Positions 27,263 through 36,097 are shown, counted from the first letter of the stretch. The stretch: DNA of 64,000 nt from Albimonas sp963977235 (GCF_963977235.1 NZ_CAXBOD010000005.1:68649-132648), one strand, 5' to 3'. Program-made: numbers and translations. The notes: generated by a model from the letters alone, not told the origin.

Positions 27263-28562
27263 TCCCCAGGTCGGCGTCCTGCTGATCGGCGTCCTGCTGG
27301 TCCTGATCGCCCTGCGCCTGCCGATCGGGGCGGCGCTGGTCGCCGTGCCCTTCATCGGCATCTGGTGGCTGTTCGGCTGGCGGCCCGCGGTGGGCGCGCT
27401 GAAGGCGATCCCCTTCAGCTTCGCGGCCAACTGGCAGCTCAGCTCGGTGCCGATGTTCCTGATGATGGGCTTTCTAGCCTATCACACCGGCATCACCCGC
27501 GGCCTGTTCCAGGCGGCGCGGGTCTGGCTCGCGCGGTTGCCCGGCGGGCTGGCGGTGGCGAGCATCTTCGGCGCGGCGGGGTTCGCCTCGGTCACCGGCT
27601 CGTCGGTGGCCTGCGCGGCGGCGATGGGGCGGATCGCGGTCCCCGAGATGATGCGCGCGGGCTACGACGACCGGCTTGCGACCGGCGCGGTCGCCGCGGC
27701 CGGCACCATCGGCGCGCTGATCCCGCCCTCGATCCTGCTGATCCTCTACGGGATCATCGCGCAGGCGCCGATCAGCCACCTGTTCCTCGGCGGCGTCGGC
27801 GCCGGCGTGCTGACGGCGGTCGGCTACTGCGCGGTGGTGGTGATCTGGGCGAGCCTGCGCCCCGAGGTGGCCCCGGCCGTGGCCGAGCGTCATTCGCTGG
27901 GCGAGCGGCTGCGGGTGCTGGTTCGCGTCACGCCGACGCTGCTGCTGGCGATCCTGGTCTTCGGCGGGCTCTTCGCCGGCATCTTCACTCCGACCGAGGC
28001 CGGGGCGGTCGGCGCGGTCCTGTGCACGCTGATCGCGGCGGGCTCCCGGCAACTGACCTGGCCCCGGTTCCGCCGATCCCTGGTCGAGAGCTTCACGACC
28101 TCGGCCGCGATCTTCGTGATCGCCATCGGCGCCAACCTGCTGGGACGGTTCGTGACCCTGAGCGGGGCCGACGACTACATCGCCGAGGGCATCGCGCAGG
28201 TGGCCGGCGACCGGGCGCTGCTGCTGACGGGGATCGTGCTGCTCTATCTGGTGCTGGGCATGTTCCTCGACCCGCTGGGGGCGATGCTTCTGACCCTGCC
28301 GATCCTGCTGCCGGTGGCGCGGGCGACCGGGATGGACCTGCTGTGGTTCGGCGTGATCCTCGCCAAGCTGCTGGAGATCGGGATGATCACGCCGCCCATC
28401 GGGCTGAACGTCTTCGTCATCAAGAACGTGGTCGGCGACCGCATCGGGCTGGGGCGCATCTTCCAGGGCGTCTCGCGGTTCCTGATCGCCGATGTCGTGG
28501 TGGTGATCCTGCTGATGGTCTTCCCGGCCATCGTCTTGTTCCTGCCCTCGCTGTCGAAGTGA
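27255..28562 (+). CDS. dctM: TRAP transporter large permease, DctM family
   Basis: 435 aa, about 12 hydrophobic segments. SSVPMFLMMGFLAYHTGITRGLFQAARVWLARLPGGLAVAS and SVTGSSVACAAAMGRIAVPEMMRAGYD are family hallmarks; GALIPPSILLILYGIIAQAPISHLFLGG and ITPPIGLNVFVIKNVVGD follow. ATG at 27255 overlaps dctQ. An alcohol dehydrogenase starts 35 bp downstream with its own GGAGG, so the TRAP substrate may be oxidised by it. Confidence 0.92.
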   Translation: MTDPQVGVLLIGVLLVLIALRLPIGAALVAVPFIGIWWLFGWRPAVGALKAIPFSFAANWQLSSVPMFLMMGFLAYHTGITRGLFQAARVWLARLPGGLAVASIFGAAGFASVTGSSVACAAAMGRIAVPEMMRAGYDDRLATGAVAAAGTIGALIPPSILLILYGIIAQAPISHLFLGGVGAGVLTAVGYCAVVVIWASLRPEVAPAVAERHSLGERLRVLVRVTPTLLLAILVFGGLFAGIFTPTEAGAVGAVLCTLIAAGSRQLTWPRFRRSLVESFTTSAAIFVIAIGANLLGRFVTLSGADDYIAEGIAQVAGDRALLLTGIVLLYLVLGMFLDPLGAMLLTLPILLPVARATGMDLLWFGVILAKLLEIGMITPPIGLNVFVIKNVVGDRIGLGRIFQGVSRFLIADVVVVILLMVFPAIVLFLPSLSK

Positions 28563-28597
28563 CCGCGGCGCGGGCTGAAAGAAACCGGAGGAAAGTC

Positions 28598-29644
28598 ATG
28601 CAACTGTGGGCCATCGTAGAACCGGGCAAGCCCCTTCAGAAGATCGAGGAGCCCGACCCCGCCCCCAAGGGAAGCGAGGTCCTGGTCAAGGTCACCCATG
28701 CGGGCGTGTGCCATTCGGACCTGCATCTCTGGCACGGCGGCTACGACCTGGGCGGGGGCAGGCGGCTGAACATCATGGACCGCGGCGTGACCCTGCCGCG
28801 CGCGCCGGGCCACGAGGTGCTGGGCGAGGTCGTCGCCGTCGGCCCCGACGCGGAAGGGGTCCAGGTCGGCGACAGCCGCGTGATCTATCCCTGGATGGGC
28901 TGCGGCGAATGCCCGACCTGCCTCGCGGGGGACGAGAACCTCTGCGACAAGCCCCACGCCATCGGCGTGATCCATCACGGCGGCTTCGGCAGCCACGTCC
29001 TGCTGCCCCACCCGCGCTACCTGTTCGACTACGGGACCGTCGATCCGGCGGTGGCCGCGACCTTCCCCTGCTCGGCGATCACAGTCTACGGCGCGATCTC
29101 GAAGATGGCCGAGGTCGAGAAGGACGCCCCGATCCTGCTGCTCGGCGCAGGCGGCCTCGGCTTCGCGGCGCTGTTGATGCTGCACGCGCTGGGCTGGACC
29201 AACGTCCTGATGACCGACGTGAACGAGGCGAAGCGCCAGGCCGCGCTCGACGCCGGCGCGACGGCCTTCATCGCCGCGGGCCCCGACCAGCTCGCGCAGG
29301 TGCACGAGGCCGCCGGCGGCCCGCCCCGGGTGGTGATCGACTTCGTGAACACCGGCCGGACCGCCGAGGCGGGGCTCGAGATGCTCGGCCGCGGCGGCAA
29401 GCTGATCCTGGTGGGCGTCGGCGGGGGGGACTTCATGCTCTCGACCGCGATGATGATCTTCCGCGCGCGCACCATCGTCGGCTCGATGACCGGCGGCATG
29501 AAGGACCTCGAAGCGGTGATCAAGCTCGCCAACGAGGGAAAGCTGGCCCCGGTGCCGGTCGAGCGGATGGCCAAGGACGAGGCCAACGAGGCGATGCGGA
29601 GGCTCGAGGAAGGCCAGGTGACCGGCCGCATTGTGCTGACCTAG
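28598..29644 (+). CDS. Zinc-dependent alcohol dehydrogenase (MDR)
   Basis: 348 aa. Catalytic zinc ligands are seen in GVCHSDLHLWHGGY and APGHEVLGEV; the structural zinc cluster is CGECPTCLAGDENLC. The nucleotide-binding motif is LLLGAGGLGFAALLML near residue 180, followed by an Asp (MTDVNEAKR), favouring NAD. It oxidises an alcohol to aldehyde or ketone in the cytoplasm. ACCGGAGGAAAGTC precedes the ATG. It is the last intact gene before the mobile-element relics, so the downstream boundary of this catabolic island lies just after it. Confidence 0.92.
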   Translation: MQLWAIVEPGKPLQKIEEPDPAPKGSEVLVKVTHAGVCHSDLHLWHGGYDLGGGRRLNIMDRGVTLPRAPGHEVLGEVVAVGPDAEGVQVGDSRVIYPWMGCGECPTCLAGDENLCDKPHAIGVIHHGGFGSHVLLPHPRYLFDYGTVDPAVAATFPCSAITVYGAISKMAEVEKDAPILLLGAGGLGFAALLMLHALGWTNVLMTDVNEAKRQAALDAGATAFIAAGPDQLAQVHEAAGGPPRVVIDFVNTGRTAEAGLEMLGRGGKLILVGVGGGDFMLSTAMMIFRARTIVGSMTGGMKDLEAVIKLANEGKLAPVPVERMAKDEANEAMRRLEEGQVTGRIVLT

Positions 29645-29706
29645 GGCGCCTCGAGGGCGCTCTCACGGTGTCGAACGATGCCCCGGTACGCCAACGCTTC
29701 GGCGCC

Positions 29707-29859
29707 TCAAGCTGCGGCGACCTCGCGCTGAGCTGCGAAGGCGTCTGCTCGGAGCTTCTTCATCGCTCGGCGGGCGACCAGGTGACGCTTGATGTTGAAA
29801 TGGTTGTAGGCGGCGGCGTGAGGCGAGAGGAAGCGCTGAGCCAAACTCGGAGATCTGAA
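29707..29859 (-). pseudogene. IS6-like transposase, C-terminal relic
   Basis: Read on the minus strand, this stretch gives LAQRFLSPHAAAYNHFNIKR followed by HLVARRAMKKLRADAF and a stop at 29707. That resembles the C-terminal end of IS6-type DDE transposases (AQRFLSxHAAxYNxFNxQRHL). No N-terminal part is attached upstream, so it is a truncated copy. It marks the left edge of the mobile-element graveyard. Confidence 0.5.
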
Positions 29860-29883
29860 CCCGCGCCGCTGGCGCTCTTCCGA

Positions 29884-30246
29884 CCGGGCACGAAGCAGGC
29901 GCGGCTGGTGGAGAGGATCTCGGCGCCGGGAGCGCGTGCGTCGAGGCGCTCTCGTAGACGCTCGGCTGGCAGGTCCACACCACCCACGCGGCGCCGAACA
30001 GGCTGTGGAAGAAGGGGCTGGCGGTCGAGAGCTACAAGGGCGCCGACGGAAAGACCGTCGACCAGCTCAGGCGGGCGGAGGCCGAGGCCCGAGCGGACGA
30101 TGAGGCGAGGCGGCGAGGCGGTGGCTCGGCCGCCTCGGGCCAGGCCGCGGAGCTGGAGCGGCTGGACGAGCGGGACGCCGCCGTCCTTCGTCGGAAATTG
30201 GAGGAGAGGACGCGCGCGCCGGCGCCCGCCTCGGTCAGCGTGGTCG
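29884..30246 (+). pseudogene. DUF3489-like gene relic interrupted by an IS256-type element
   Basis: The plus strand encodes GTKQARLVERISAPGA and, after a frame change and an in-frame TAG at 29955, TLGWQVHTTHAAPNRLWKKG and LAVESYKGADGKTV. Together this resembles the DUF3489 domain (TKQAxLI...GWQxHTVRGA...), a small uncharacterised domain often near mobile DNA. The remainder is hydrophilic (Arg/Glu-rich) and its frame runs into the left inverted repeat of the IS at 30247, where it stops. The gene is therefore broken by mutation and by insertion. The domain assignment is from memory and moderate. Confidence 0.42.
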
Positions 30247-30268
30247 TGTCCCTGGACGTGGTGTAGCT
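30247..30268. repeat. Left terminal inverted repeat of the IS256-type element
   Basis: Starts TGTCCCTGGACGTGG; pairs with the right end at 31576-31597 with one mismatch (position 9, G versus T). Confidence 0.85.
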
Positions 30269-30336
30269 CGGGGCGGTCATCGAGGACCTCGGCAAGGTCG
30301 GGTTGCTAAGCCAACCTGAACCGCGGAACGACCCCG

Positions 30337-31538
30337 ATGACCAAACCCATGATGGACCTGCGCGCGTTGGTGGAGAAGAGCGCGGACGCGGACGTGCTGC
30401 GTGAGATGATCGGCTTCGCGACCGAGCGGCTGATGGAGCTCGAGGTCGGCGCGAAGACGGGCGCCGACTACGGCGAGAAGTCCGCCGACCGGCTGGCGCA
30501 GCGCAATAGCTACCGAGATCGAGACTGGCAGACCCGCGCCGGGAATGCGGAGCTGCGCATCCCGAAGCTCCGCGCCGGCTCCTGCTTCCATCATTCCTGG
30601 AGCCGTGCAGGGCCGTGGAGAAGGCGCTGACGGCCGTCATCCAGGAGGCCTCCGTGAGCGGCGTCTCCACGCGGGCCATGGACGACCTCGTGCAGGCCAT
30701 GGGCGGGACCGGGATCTCGAAGAGCCAGGTCAGCCGGCTGTGCGAAGAGATCGACGAGCGCGTCGACGCCTTCCTGACCCGGCCGATCGAGGGCGAATGG
30801 CCCTGTCTCTGGATCGACGCGACCTGACTGAAGGTGCGCCAGGGCGGGCGCATCGTCTCCGTCGCGGTCACGCTCGCGCTCGGCGTCGACATGGACGGCC
30901 GGCGCGAGGGTCTCGGCATGGACATCGGCGCGTCCGAGGCGGAGCCGGTCTGGACGGAGGTCCTGCGCGACCTCGTGCGCCGGGGCCTGAGCGGCGTGAA
31001 GCTGGTGATCAGCGACGCGCACGAGGGCATCACGGCCGCCACGGCCCGGGGGCTGTCCACGACCTGGCGGCGATGCGGGGTGCATTTCCAGAGGAACGCC
31101 CTCGCCCACGCCGGCAAGAGCAGCCGGCGCGTGGTCTCGGCTTTCATCGCCACCGCCTTCGCCCAGCCCGACCATGCCGCCGCCAGCGTCCAGTGGAGGC
31201 GCGTCGCCTACCAGATGCGGCCCAAGCTGCCGAAGCTCGCCACGCTCATGGACGCCGCGGGGGAGGACGTGCTGGCCTACATGACCTTCCCGGCGCAGCA
31301 CCGCGCGAAGCTGCACTCGACGAACCCGATCGAGCGCCTGAACGGCGAGATCAAGCGGCGCACCGACGTCGTCGAGATCTTCCCCAACGAGGCCGCGATC
31401 CGCCGCCTCGTCGGTGCGATCCTCATGGAGCAGACCGAGCAATGGGCCGTGCAGCGATCCCGCTACATGACGCTGGAAATCCTCGCCCCCGTCGGCGATG
31501 ACCCCCTCGTCACACTCCCTGCCGCGCAGGGTGACTGA
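30337..31538 (+). pseudogene. IS256-family transposase, disabled by one frameshift and one stop
   Basis: About 400 codons, normal for the family. The N-terminus MTKPMMDLRALVEKSADADV runs in one frame to about base 30589, where CTTCC needs one more C to continue as FLEP...AVEKALTAV. A TGA at 30825-30827 replaces the codon after WIDAT, where tyrosine is usual. The rest is intact: VISDAHEGITAATARGLST carries the second DDE Asp, and NPIERLNGEIKRRTDVVEIF the Glu region. Two independent lesions make it non-functional. Confidence 0.9.
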
Positions 31539-31575
31539 CCAGCTCGGCGCTGCCGAGGCCGTCAGGCCGGACGCC

Positions 31576-31597
31576 AGCTACACCACGTACAGGGACA
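31576..31597. repeat. Right terminal inverted repeat of the IS256-type element
   Basis: Complementary to the left repeat at 30247-30268 with one mismatch; it ends ACAGGGACA. Confidence 0.85.
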
Positions 31598-31648
31598 TGA
31601 CCTCAGCGGCCGGCTGCTGGGGCTGGCGCTGGCGCATGCAGTCCAGAC

Positions 31649-31925
31649 GGCTTTGACACGCAAACTGGATGGCGGCCCGAATCGCGATTCTTTAGGCTCG
31701 GGCATGCGCCGCATCTCCTACGCCCGACATCGCCCTCCGCCGGCCATCATCCAGCACGCGGTTTGGCTTTACCTCCGTTTCGCCGTGAGCTGCCGCGATG
31801 TCGAGGACCTGCTTGCCGAGCGGAGCATCGACGTCTCCTAAGAGGCGGTGCGTCGCTGGAAGCTCCAGTTCGGCGCCGCCTATGCGCAGCGGAGCGGGGA
31901 GCGGCGCCCGCGGTCGGCGTCTGTC
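31649..31925 (+). pseudogene. IS6-like element, 5' relic with truncated transposase
   Basis: GGCTTTGACACGCAAACTGG at 31649-31668 resembles an IS6-family terminal repeat. From 31704 the frame reads MRRISYARHRPPPAIIQHAV and WLYLRFAVSCRDVEDLLAER, the typical IS6 transposase N-terminus. A TAA at 31839 interrupts it where tyrosine is expected, and EAVRRWKLQFGAAYAQR follows in the same frame. Similarity ends near 31925, abutting the stop codon of the minus-strand IclR gene. No catalytic domain remains. Confidence 0.7.
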
Positions 31926-31927
31926 GG

Positions 31928-32749
31928 TCAGTCGGCAGGGCCGAGGCGGAGAGCCCCCAGCGCGGCGGCCTCCTGAACGTCCTCCGCCAGGGCTTGCAAA
32001 GGCGCCTCGCGGAAGCTGCGTCCGAACATGGCGAGCGACATTGCGCCGATCAGTCCGCCCTGCGGGTCCAGCATGGGGGCCGCGACCACGCCGACGCCCG
32101 CCACCCATTGCGCTTCGCCATGAACCCAGCCCTGCGCCCGGTCCTCGGCGCAGCGCCGCTCGAACGAGATGAGGGCCTCCTTGTCGGAGAACCCAGCCTC
32201 CGCGATCCGCAGTCGGCGCTCCGCAGGGTCTGCGACGTCGCCCCAGGCGGCGAAGATCCGCCCCACCACGCCGCCGAACAGCGGCAGCTCGTAGCCGACC
32301 GGCATCCGCAGGCGGATCGCCGCGGTGCTTTCGATGATGCAGGTCGAGATTGCGCGCGTCGGGCCGAAACCGCGCATGACCCCCAGGTTGGCATTCCAGC
32401 GGTCCGCGATCGCGATAAGCGCGGGCCGCGCCGGGCCGAGCCGCTCGGGGTCGCCCAAAGCCTGCGTGGCGAGCTTCGTGAAGCGGGCGCCGATCTCCCA
32501 GGTCCGACCTGACGCGCTCGGCTGGACAAGCCCGATGCGCGCCAGCGTCGAAACGACATCGTGGCACGAACTCGGGGTCATCCCCGTTTCCCGCGCGATA
32601 TCCGAGATCTGGCGTGGCAGGCGCGATCCACCCAGCAGCCGAAGCACCGCGGCCGCCTTTCGCAGCGACGCCACCCCGCCCTCGCGTCTGTCTCTCGGCG
32701 GCTCCGCCGCGGAAGCCGCATCCATCGCGTCCGTGCTCGTGTTCCTCAT
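31928..32749 (-). CDS. IclR-family transcriptional regulator (downstream of tandem pair)
   Basis: 273 aa. Winged helix: ASLRKAAAVLRLLGGSRLPRQISDIARETGMTPSSCHDVVSTLARIGLV. The C-terminal effector domain follows (ISTCIIESTAAIRLRMPVGYELPLFGGVVGRIFAAW, then DPQGGLIGAMSLAMFG), the usual GAF-like IclR fold. ATG at 32749 lies 8 bp after the stop of the preceding IclR gene, so the two are co-transcribed. A longer upstream reading overlaps that gene and lacks similarity. Its 3' end touches an IS6-like relic. Confidence 0.83.
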   Translation of the reverse strand: MRNTSTDAMDAASAAEPPRDRREGGVASLRKAAAVLRLLGGSRLPRQISDIARETGMTPSSCHDVVSTLARIGLVQPSASGRTWEIGARFTKLATQALGDPERLGPARPALIAIADRWNANLGVMRGFGPTRAISTCIIESTAAIRLRMPVGYELPLFGGVVGRIFAAWGDVADPAERRLRIAEAGFSDKEALISFERRCAEDRAQGWVHGEAQWVAGVGVVAAPMLDPQGGLIGAMSLAMFGRSFREAPLQALAEDVQEAAALGALRLGPAD

Positions 32750-32757
32750 GCCGTCTC

Positions 32758-33624
32758 TCAGAACCCGCCCCCGATCCGGAGATCGCCCAGCAATGCGCCG
32801 ATCTTCAGAAGTTCGACCGCGATGGCGCTGCGTCTTTCGGCATCGTGCTGGCCATGGAAGGCGGTGGCGCTCAGCACGGCGTCGACCCGTCCATCCAGCG
32901 CCCGAACGCCCACCGAGACGGTCGAGATCCCGGCTGACAGACGGCCGTTGTCTTCTGCCCATCCGCGCTCGCGCACAAGGTCCACTTCCGCGAGCCATGC
33001 GTCGAAGGCGATCGGCGTTTCCCACCGGACGCGGGCGAAGTGGCGCGAGATCTCGTGAGGCTTCAAGCCGCCGAACGCAGCCATCGCTCGGCCCATGGCG
33101 CCGGCCAGAAGCGGCAGCCGCGCGCCGACGTCGACGTGCAGTTGCGAAGGCGAACTGTTCTCCCAACGGTCGACCACCACCATGTGGCGCGCGGCACGGC
33201 GCCAGATCACGAGCGTCGCGGCGTGCCGTCGCGCCAGTTCGTCGAGGATCGGATCGACCGCCCGCAACGCGCCCCCGGGCGTCAGGTATTTCCGGCCGAT
33301 CGCAGCCAGTCCGTAGTCGAGCGCATAGGTCTTCGTCGCCGCGTCGAAGGAAAGGATACGCTCTTCGACCAGGGTCTTGAGGATCGAAAAGCAGGAGCTC
33401 GGCGGAAGCTCCAGACGCCGCGCGATCTCGGTCATCCGCGCGCGCGGGCGGGTTTCGCAGAAATGCTCGATCACCAGCGCGGCGGTCACGATGGCCGGAA
33501 TCGTCCGCCCTTCGATCGCAAGCTCCGCCAGCGGCGTCGTGGCCCGGGCGATCCGCTGGACAGGATCGGGTTCGACTAAGACGTCCAAGGGCGCGGATCC
33601 GCTTTGGGGTCGGGGAAGCGCCAT
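32758..33624 (-). CDS. IclR-family transcriptional regulator (upstream of tandem pair)
   Basis: 288 aa from ATG 33624, which has AAGGCAGG about 8 bp upstream; a TTG at 33651 was not preferred. The HTH is IEHFCETRPRARMTEIARRLELPPSSCFSILKTLVEERIL; the effector domain includes ARRHAATLVIWRRAARHMVVVDRWENSSPSQLHVDVGARLPLLAGAMGRAM. About 50 residues precede the HTH, longer than typical. It is divergent from the ThDP enzyme gene (120 bp gap) and heads the two-IclR operon. A pair of different IclR proteins may act as a heteromer or respond to two ligands. Confidence 0.83.
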   Translation of the reverse strand: MALPRPQSGSAPLDVLVEPDPVQRIARATTPLAELAIEGRTIPAIVTAALVIEHFCETRPRARMTEIARRLELPPSSCFSILKTLVEERILSFDAATKTYALDYGLAAIGRKYLTPGGALRAVDPILDELARRHAATLVIWRRAARHMVVVDRWENSSPSQLHVDVGARLPLLAGAMGRAMAAFGGLKPHEISRHFARVRWETPIAFDAWLAEVDLVRERGWAEDNGRLSAGISTVSVGVRALDGRVDAVLSATAFHGQHDAERRSAIAVELLKIGALLGDLRIGGGF

Positions 33625-33744
33625 CTGGACCTGCCTTGCCGCGGCTGTCAATCGCGATGCAGGCTCATTGATTCATAATGACGGAGTGATTACGGATATA
33701 GGAAATTTTAGCGGCATCGACGCTCTCGAGGAAAGGAACGGCAG
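33625..33744. promoter_or_regulatory. Divergent promoter region between IclR pair and ThDP enzyme
   Basis: The centre (33663-33715) is markedly AT-rich. It contains CATTGATTCATAATG, an interrupted CATT/AATG dyad with an internal TCATAATGA palindrome, and GGATATAGGAAATTTTAG further right. It likely holds both promoters and IclR binding sites. No exact -35/-10 pair can be assigned. Confidence 0.4.
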
Positions 33745-35370
33745 ATGAAAGTCCACGAGGCGATCGCCAAGGCGCTGGCCGTGCGCGGCGCGCCGCTGTT
33801 CGGCTTGATCGGGGATGCGAACCTTTTCATGGTGGACGCGTATGTCCGCCGCTTCGACGGGCGCTACGTGTCGGCCGCCTCCGAGGCCGCGGCGACGCTG
33901 ATGGCCTTGGGCTGGGCCCAGGTCGCGGGCGGGGTCGGCATGGCGACCGTGACCCACGGCCCGGCCCTGACCAATGCGCTGACGGCTCTCGCCGAGGGCG
34001 TGAAGGCGCGGGTCCCGATGGTGCTGCTGGCCGGCGACACGCCGGTCGCGGCGCGCGATCACCTGCAGGGCATCGACCAGCGTGCGCTGGCGCTGGCGAC
34101 CGGCGCAGGCTTCGTGCAGCTGCGAACCCCCGGAACCGTCGAGGCCGATCTGGCGGAGGCGTTCCGCGTGGCGCGCCGCGACTGGCGCCCGGTCGTGCTC
34201 AACATGCCGGCGGAGTTCATGTGGCAGGATGCGGGTCCGCAGGCCCCGGCGTCGGACTATCTCGCTCCCGCAGCCTTCGTTCCCGCCGAGGGGGACGAGC
34301 TGGACAAGGCCGTCGGCATCCTCGCCGCCGCTCGCGCGCCGATCCTGCTGGCCGGCCGCGGCGCGACCGGGGCCGCGCATCGCCAGGCCATGCTCGCGCT
34401 TGCGGAACGAATCGGCGCGCCGCTTGCAACCACCCTCCGCGGGCGAAACCTGTTCCGTGGCGAGCCCTTCGACCTCGGCATCTTCGGAACGCTGTCCACA
34501 CCGCCTGCCATGGATGCGATCGGGCGGGCCGACTGCGTGATCGCGTTCGGCGCCAGCCTCAATCAGTTCACGACGGGGCAGGGGGCGCTTCTGAGAGGCA
34601 AGCGGCTGGTGCAAGTCGACGCGCACGGGCCCGAGATCGGCGCCCGCCGCGCGCCGGAAGCGGCTCTGCTCGGCGATCCCGCCGAGGTCGCGCGCCTTCT
34701 CATCCATTGGCTGGACGCGGCTGAGATCCCCGCCTCGGGGTTCCGCAGCGACGAACTGGGCGCGTCGCTTTCGGCATGGCGTCCGGAACCTCTGGGCGGG
34801 CCGCCCCCGCGCGCGGGCGCAGTGGACCTTCGTGCGGCGCTGCGCGCGCTGGATGCAGCCTTGCCTGAGGACCGGGTCGTGGTCACCGATGCCGGCCGAT
34901 TCGTGGGCGAGGCCTGGCGCTGGTTCGACGTCCGCCATCCGCGCGATTTCGTATACGCCTGCGGTTTCGGCGCCATCGGCCTGGGCCTGCCGGAGGCGAT
35001 CGGGGCGGCGGTCGCGGCCGAAGGGCGGACCACGGTCCTGGTCATCGGCGACGGCGGCTTCATGCTGGGCGGCCTGGGAGAGTTCGCCTCGGCGGTGCGT
35101 CATGGCTGCGATCTTGTGACGATCCTGTGCAACGACGGCGGCTATGGCGCCGAGCACGTGCAGTTCCGTGACCGGGACATGGACCCGGGCGCGTCGCTCT
35201 TCGACTGGCCCGACTTCGCCCCCGTCGCCGCCGCGCTCGGCGGCGAGGGCGTCACCGTGCGAGGCCCGGAAGATCTCGCGATGGCGTCGGAGGCGATTCG
35301 CCGCCGACGCGGTCCACTGCTGATCGACCTGAAGATCGATCCCGAGCGGGTTCCGCCCGTGCCGCACTGA
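33745..35370 (+). CDS. Thiamine-diphosphate-dependent enzyme (acetolactate-synthase-like)
   Basis: 541 aa with the three-domain layout of ThDP decarboxylases/synthases. The N-terminal Pyr domain has the catalytic Glu (E47) in YVSAASEAAATLMALGWAQV. The middle domain includes APILLAGRGATGA. The C-terminal PP domain has the cofactor motif GDG at 435-437 and Asn at 463 (VIGDGGFMLGGLGEF...LCNDGGYG). Relatives include acetolactate synthase, benzoylformate decarboxylase and oxalyl-CoA decarboxylase; the substrate cannot be chosen. GAGGAAAGGAACGGCAG precedes the ATG. It is alone on its strand, divergent from two IclR genes that probably regulate it. Confidence 0.88.
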   Translation: MKVHEAIAKALAVRGAPLFGLIGDANLFMVDAYVRRFDGRYVSAASEAAATLMALGWAQVAGGVGMATVTHGPALTNALTALAEGVKARVPMVLLAGDTPVAARDHLQGIDQRALALATGAGFVQLRTPGTVEADLAEAFRVARRDWRPVVLNMPAEFMWQDAGPQAPASDYLAPAAFVPAEGDELDKAVGILAAARAPILLAGRGATGAAHRQAMLALAERIGAPLATTLRGRNLFRGEPFDLGIFGTLSTPPAMDAIGRADCVIAFGASLNQFTTGQGALLRGKRLVQVDAHGPEIGARRAPEAALLGDPAEVARLLIHWLDAAEIPASGFRSDELGASLSAWRPEPLGGPPPRAGAVDLRAALRALDAALPEDRVVVTDAGRFVGEAWRWFDVRHPRDFVYACGFGAIGLGLPEAIGAAVAAEGRTTVLVIGDGGFMLGGLGEFASAVRHGCDLVTILCNDGGYGAEHVQFRDRDMDPGASLFDWPDFAPVAAALGGEGVTVRGPEDLAMASEAIRRRRGPLLIDLKIDPERVPPVPH

Positions 35371-35540
35371 CCGCGGTCCGACCCGCCGTGCAACGCCCAC
35401 AGCCGCTCGCATCGACGCGTACATGGTCGGCCGCCTCCACGAACTCGGCGGTCGGGACGCAACGGATGTCTGACCCCGCGATGCGGCTCCAGCCCGCGCC
35501 GAGATCGCCCTGTCCCGGCCTCCGTCGCGGCAACGTCCTC

Positions 35541-35558
35541 GCCAGCCGCAAGGCTGGC
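35541..35558. terminator. Hairpin with GCAA tetraloop
   Basis: GCCAGCC-GCAA-GGCTGGC forms a perfect 7-bp stem closed by a GNRA-type tetraloop, about 170 bp after the ThDP enzyme stop. No T-run follows. It is a possible terminator or RNA structural element. Confidence 0.35.
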
Positions 35559-35836
35559 GTCTGGGTCGCGGCGACGCCCCAGAGGAGGGCCCGCGCGACG
35601 AGTCCCGCTCGTTTCACGGCGTGAGGCCCGGGACCCTTTCGCAGACCGGCGTCTCGGCGGCGTTGGAGGTCTGCTCCTGGCCTTGGTCGCTCCGCGCCTC
35701 CTCCGCGGCCCGGCGTTCCGCATGGTTCTGGGTCGGCCCTGCGATCGTTGCGACTGACGCGTGAACAAGGACCGCATCGCTGGTGAAAATTGCTCCCCAG
35801 CCGTGAGCGGCCAGTACGAGTTTTTCCTAAATCCGG

Positions 35837-35859
35837 AAATTCGACGGGATACCGAATTT
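35837..35859. promoter_or_regulatory. AT-rich inverted repeat upstream of DctP operon
   Basis: AAATTCG and CGAATTT form a perfect 7-bp inverted repeat around a 9-base spacer. It lies about 240 bp before the dctP start, in the only AT-rich patch of the gap, so it is an operator candidate for cassette 1. It does not match the TTTGAA-N6-TTCAAA element of cassette 2. Confidence 0.4.
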
Positions 35860-36097
35860 TTCTCTGGCGTCGGGGCGGAAGCCTTCATAGGGTGCGGGTC
35901 AAGCAAACAGGCGCACAAAGGTTCAATCCACGCGCCGAGGGAGGAGGCTGAGGACGCCGCGCGGGTCGTGATGACCGGCCTGACGGCGACTGGATGCTCC
36001 TGCAATTCGAGACGCGGCGCGCATGACGCCCGCACAAGCCTTGGCCTGGCCGGTCGCTGCACGCGCCGCGGTCATGCGTACGCAGGGAGACGACGAA

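Larger units (their letters stand above)
30247..31597 (+). mobile_element. IS256-type insertion sequence, 1351 bp, inactive
   Basis: The ends are 22-bp terminal inverted repeats at 30247-30268 and 31576-31597, identical at 21 of 22 positions. They enclose one IS256-family transposase gene, which carries a frameshift and a nonsense codon. The flanks show no matching 8-9 bp target duplication, so the element is old or was rearranged. It sits inside a degenerate DUF3489-like gene, between two IS6-like relics. Confidence 0.85.
35371..36097. other. 727-bp gene-poor gap between ThDP enzyme and TRAP operon
   Basis: No convincing gene was found. A minus-strand open frame around 35387-35617 encodes a basic peptide (LARTLPRRRPGQGDLGAGWS...) with no recognisable family and may be a relic. 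The gap contains a hairpin at 35541-35558 and an AT-rich dyad at 35837-35859 nearer the downstream operon. The last 240 bp probably hold the promoter of the following TRAP/acyl-CoA operon. Confidence 0.5.

Noticed and set aside
30825..30827. TGA in the IS256 transposase as a possible recoded (selenocysteine) codon
   Set aside because: A separate frameshift also breaks the gene, the usual residue is Tyr, and no recoding structure was seen; a plain nonsense mutation is simpler.
30238..31606. Target-site duplication around the IS256-type element
   Set aside because: Bases just outside the two inverted repeats do not match as an 8-9 bp direct repeat.
35387..35617. Possible small minus-strand gene in the gap before the TRAP operon
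   Set aside because: No recognisable family, no clear ribosome site, Arg-rich composition like shadow frames.
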